A DNA stretch of 64,000 nucleotides from Plectrocnemia conspersa (Eukaryota; Arthropoda; Insecta; Trichoptera; Polycentropodidae): the NCBI GenBank assembly GCA_009617715.1, contig VTFK01000143.1:62001-126000 (forward strand), given 5' to 3'. Shown one piece after another: positions 62,511-64,000 of the stretch. Both the position numbers and the translations under genes were made by a program. The notes under the pieces are model-generated. The model made no database searches, had not been told where the DNA came from, and was given only the letters and a program-made list of their open reading frames with translations. Within the stretch, counting starts at the first letter, position 1. Every line of letters starts with the position of its first letter.

Positions 62511-63160
62511 GGTATAGTGTATATTATAAAGCCGTTTCGCAAGAAACTCTCGAATGTTTAAAAGTGCCACACAGTGAAAACATTCTTGGAGTGGAAATAA
62601 CAGTTTCAGTTTCGATTGTTCAGTGCAACAAAGGAGCGTTAGAACGTTTGCAATGGTGGATGCGAATTTGGCGAAGTAACACTTAACGTAAAAATGTTTA
62701 TAGCTGTGACGAAACTTTGATGTATGTGTGTGGCGTAATAAAATCTATTTTAGGGGTAATAAATATATGATTTTATTTAATTAAAATAAAACCATGGATA
62801 CTCAATTTGATTTACGTAGGTAATATTTTTATGAGTCGGCGTTTAATAAACAGATATCTTATTACATTTATGATCAGTTATATATGTTTTAACTCTCGCC
62901 TAAATATCATATATAATAGATATAATATGTATTACGTCGAAACCTAAATTAAGTTTATACAGCATAGGTAACGATAAGTGTCAGTAGAGTATAAGAGGCA
63001 ATTTTCATTACGCTGGCAACAATCAAGGTTCTTGTATATAATATAAAAAAAAATCCAAAAAAGAAGTCATATAAAAAACGAATCCGTGCATAAAAACATA
63101 AAGAACGCTATTTAAAATCCACGGCAAAAAACAATAAGTGAGAATCATATAAAAAAAGCA

Positions 63161-63404
63161 CATTTAAACCAAATTTTGACCAATAGGAGAGCGCAAAAAA
63201 CAATTATCCCTTCTCAGAAGCCAAAAATTCACGTCAAAAGCAATAAAATCGCGCCGTCGCCATCGCAGTGGGAACGCTCGTTACCGAGCGTTCCCACTGC
63301 GATGACACCGACACGATTTTATTGCTTTTGACGTGAATTTTTGGCTTCTGAGAAGTGATAATTATTTTTTGCGCCCTCCAATTGCCCAAAATTCGGTTTG
63401 AATA
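63161..63404. mobile_element. Foldback (long inverted repeat) element
   Basis: Arms 63186-63280 and 63285-63378 are near-perfect inverted copies around a 4-base loop (ttac), with weaker complementarity reaching 63161 and 63404. The core of each arm contains ttttggcttctgag and cactgcgatg-type words. No coding sequence. Target duplications not resolved. Confidence 0.9.
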
Positions 63405-63904
63405 CACTTTGATTGCAAATTTTTAAATTATTAAAATGAAAAAATTTGGAATCGAATATAAATAATTTCATATTATTTATATTTTGGTCATACTAAAAAT
63501 AATAGAAATGCTTATTTCAGATAGTAAATTTATTGTATGAAAAAATATTGAAATTACATGTATAAAATTTCAGTTAGTACAGAAAATAAAAATTTTGGTA
63601 TTCCATTTTATAATATTAATAAATAAAATTGTTGTTTTGTTGTCTAAAATATGATTTGCGGAAGCAGAGATCACTCAAAGCCGAGCCCTCTAGTCTCAAT
63701 CGAACTTTTGTACAAAAGTTGCTTGCAATTGAAAACGCTCGTTGTTGGAATCAAAGTCAAAAAGGAATATACAGACTCATTTTTAATATAAAAATTCTCG
63801 CCCGCCATTCTCTTCGAAGAATTTCATTTTTAGAATTAAGCTATGATTTGGTGCTTGTTGAGTTGGCCTGGATGGTTTTAAGGATTAAAAGCATAAAGGA
63901 ATTC

Positions 63905-64000
63905 ATGTCGAGACATAAATTAAGCTCGATATCAAATTCGCTCTTAACACATTTTTGTAAAGTTGCACCTTCTGTTGGACTTTTTCGAAACAGTTTGCTT
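63905..64000 (+). repeat. Second hAT-family fragment at the window edge
   Basis: tcgagacataaattaagctcga and aaattcgctctt...cacatttttgtaaa match 53978-54045 of the complete hAT element, same orientation. Similarity may start earlier (from about 63660) and continues past the window. Confidence 0.65.

Overview
This is an AT-rich animal nuclear DNA window, almost certainly from an insect (exact order uncertain; a hymenopteran-like genome with GC/CpG islands in an AT-rich background is my best guess). Introns have canonical GT/AG splice sites. Most of the rest is transposon debris typical of insects: Jockey-like and other non-LTR retrotransposons, mariner, hAT, PIF/Harbinger-type MITEs and an IS630/DUF4817-type transposase.

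The one clear host gene is on the minus strand, from about 51.93 kb down to 27.94 kb and possibly to 14.9 kb. It is a Dscam-family cell-adhesion receptor. I assembled 27 exons by hand. Every junction keeps reading phase and every intron has GT/AG ends. Together they give 4,710 coding bases (1,569 residues): the C-terminal part of Ig4, Ig5-Ig9, FN3-1 to FN3-4, Ig10, FN3-5 and FN3-6, one transmembrane helix and a cytoplasmic tail. The 5' part (signal peptide, Ig1-Ig3 and the start of Ig4) lies beyond the right edge of the window, behind an intron of at least 12 kb. From remembered family sequences it looks most like the Dscam4 branch. No tandem arrays of alternative exons are visible, so this is not the hypervariable Dscam1 locus. 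A strong-looking terminal exon at 14.9 kb could replace the C-terminus ending at 27,935 with one ending in Ile-His-Val, a possible PDZ ligand.

Layout: 1-14.8 kb is intergenic, with hAT remnants (2.1-3.3 kb, 3.7-4.0 kb), a Jockey remnant (6.5 kb), a Harbinger-type MITE nested in an older repeat (7.6-8.7 kb), a tRNA-like element (11.4 kb) and a duplicated block with a hairpin (11.9-12.6 kb). 14.9-27.9 kb is either intergenic or a long last intron, with GC islands and LINE scraps (22.9, 25.5 kb). 27.9-39.0 kb holds the compact 3' two thirds of the receptor gene, with a hAT copy and a mariner in its introns. 39.0-51.7 kb has two large introns carrying MITEs, a DUF4817 transposase, a Jockey remnant and GC islands. 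51.9-64 kb has no exon I can find; it holds a hAT element with perfect target-site duplications, a non-LTR element with an almost intact RT reading frame, a long foldback element and a second hAT fragment at the edge.

I found no clearly new molecular system. The observations most worth checking are the distal alternative C-terminus, the insertion whose paralogous empty site is in the same window, and the families of short structured repeats.
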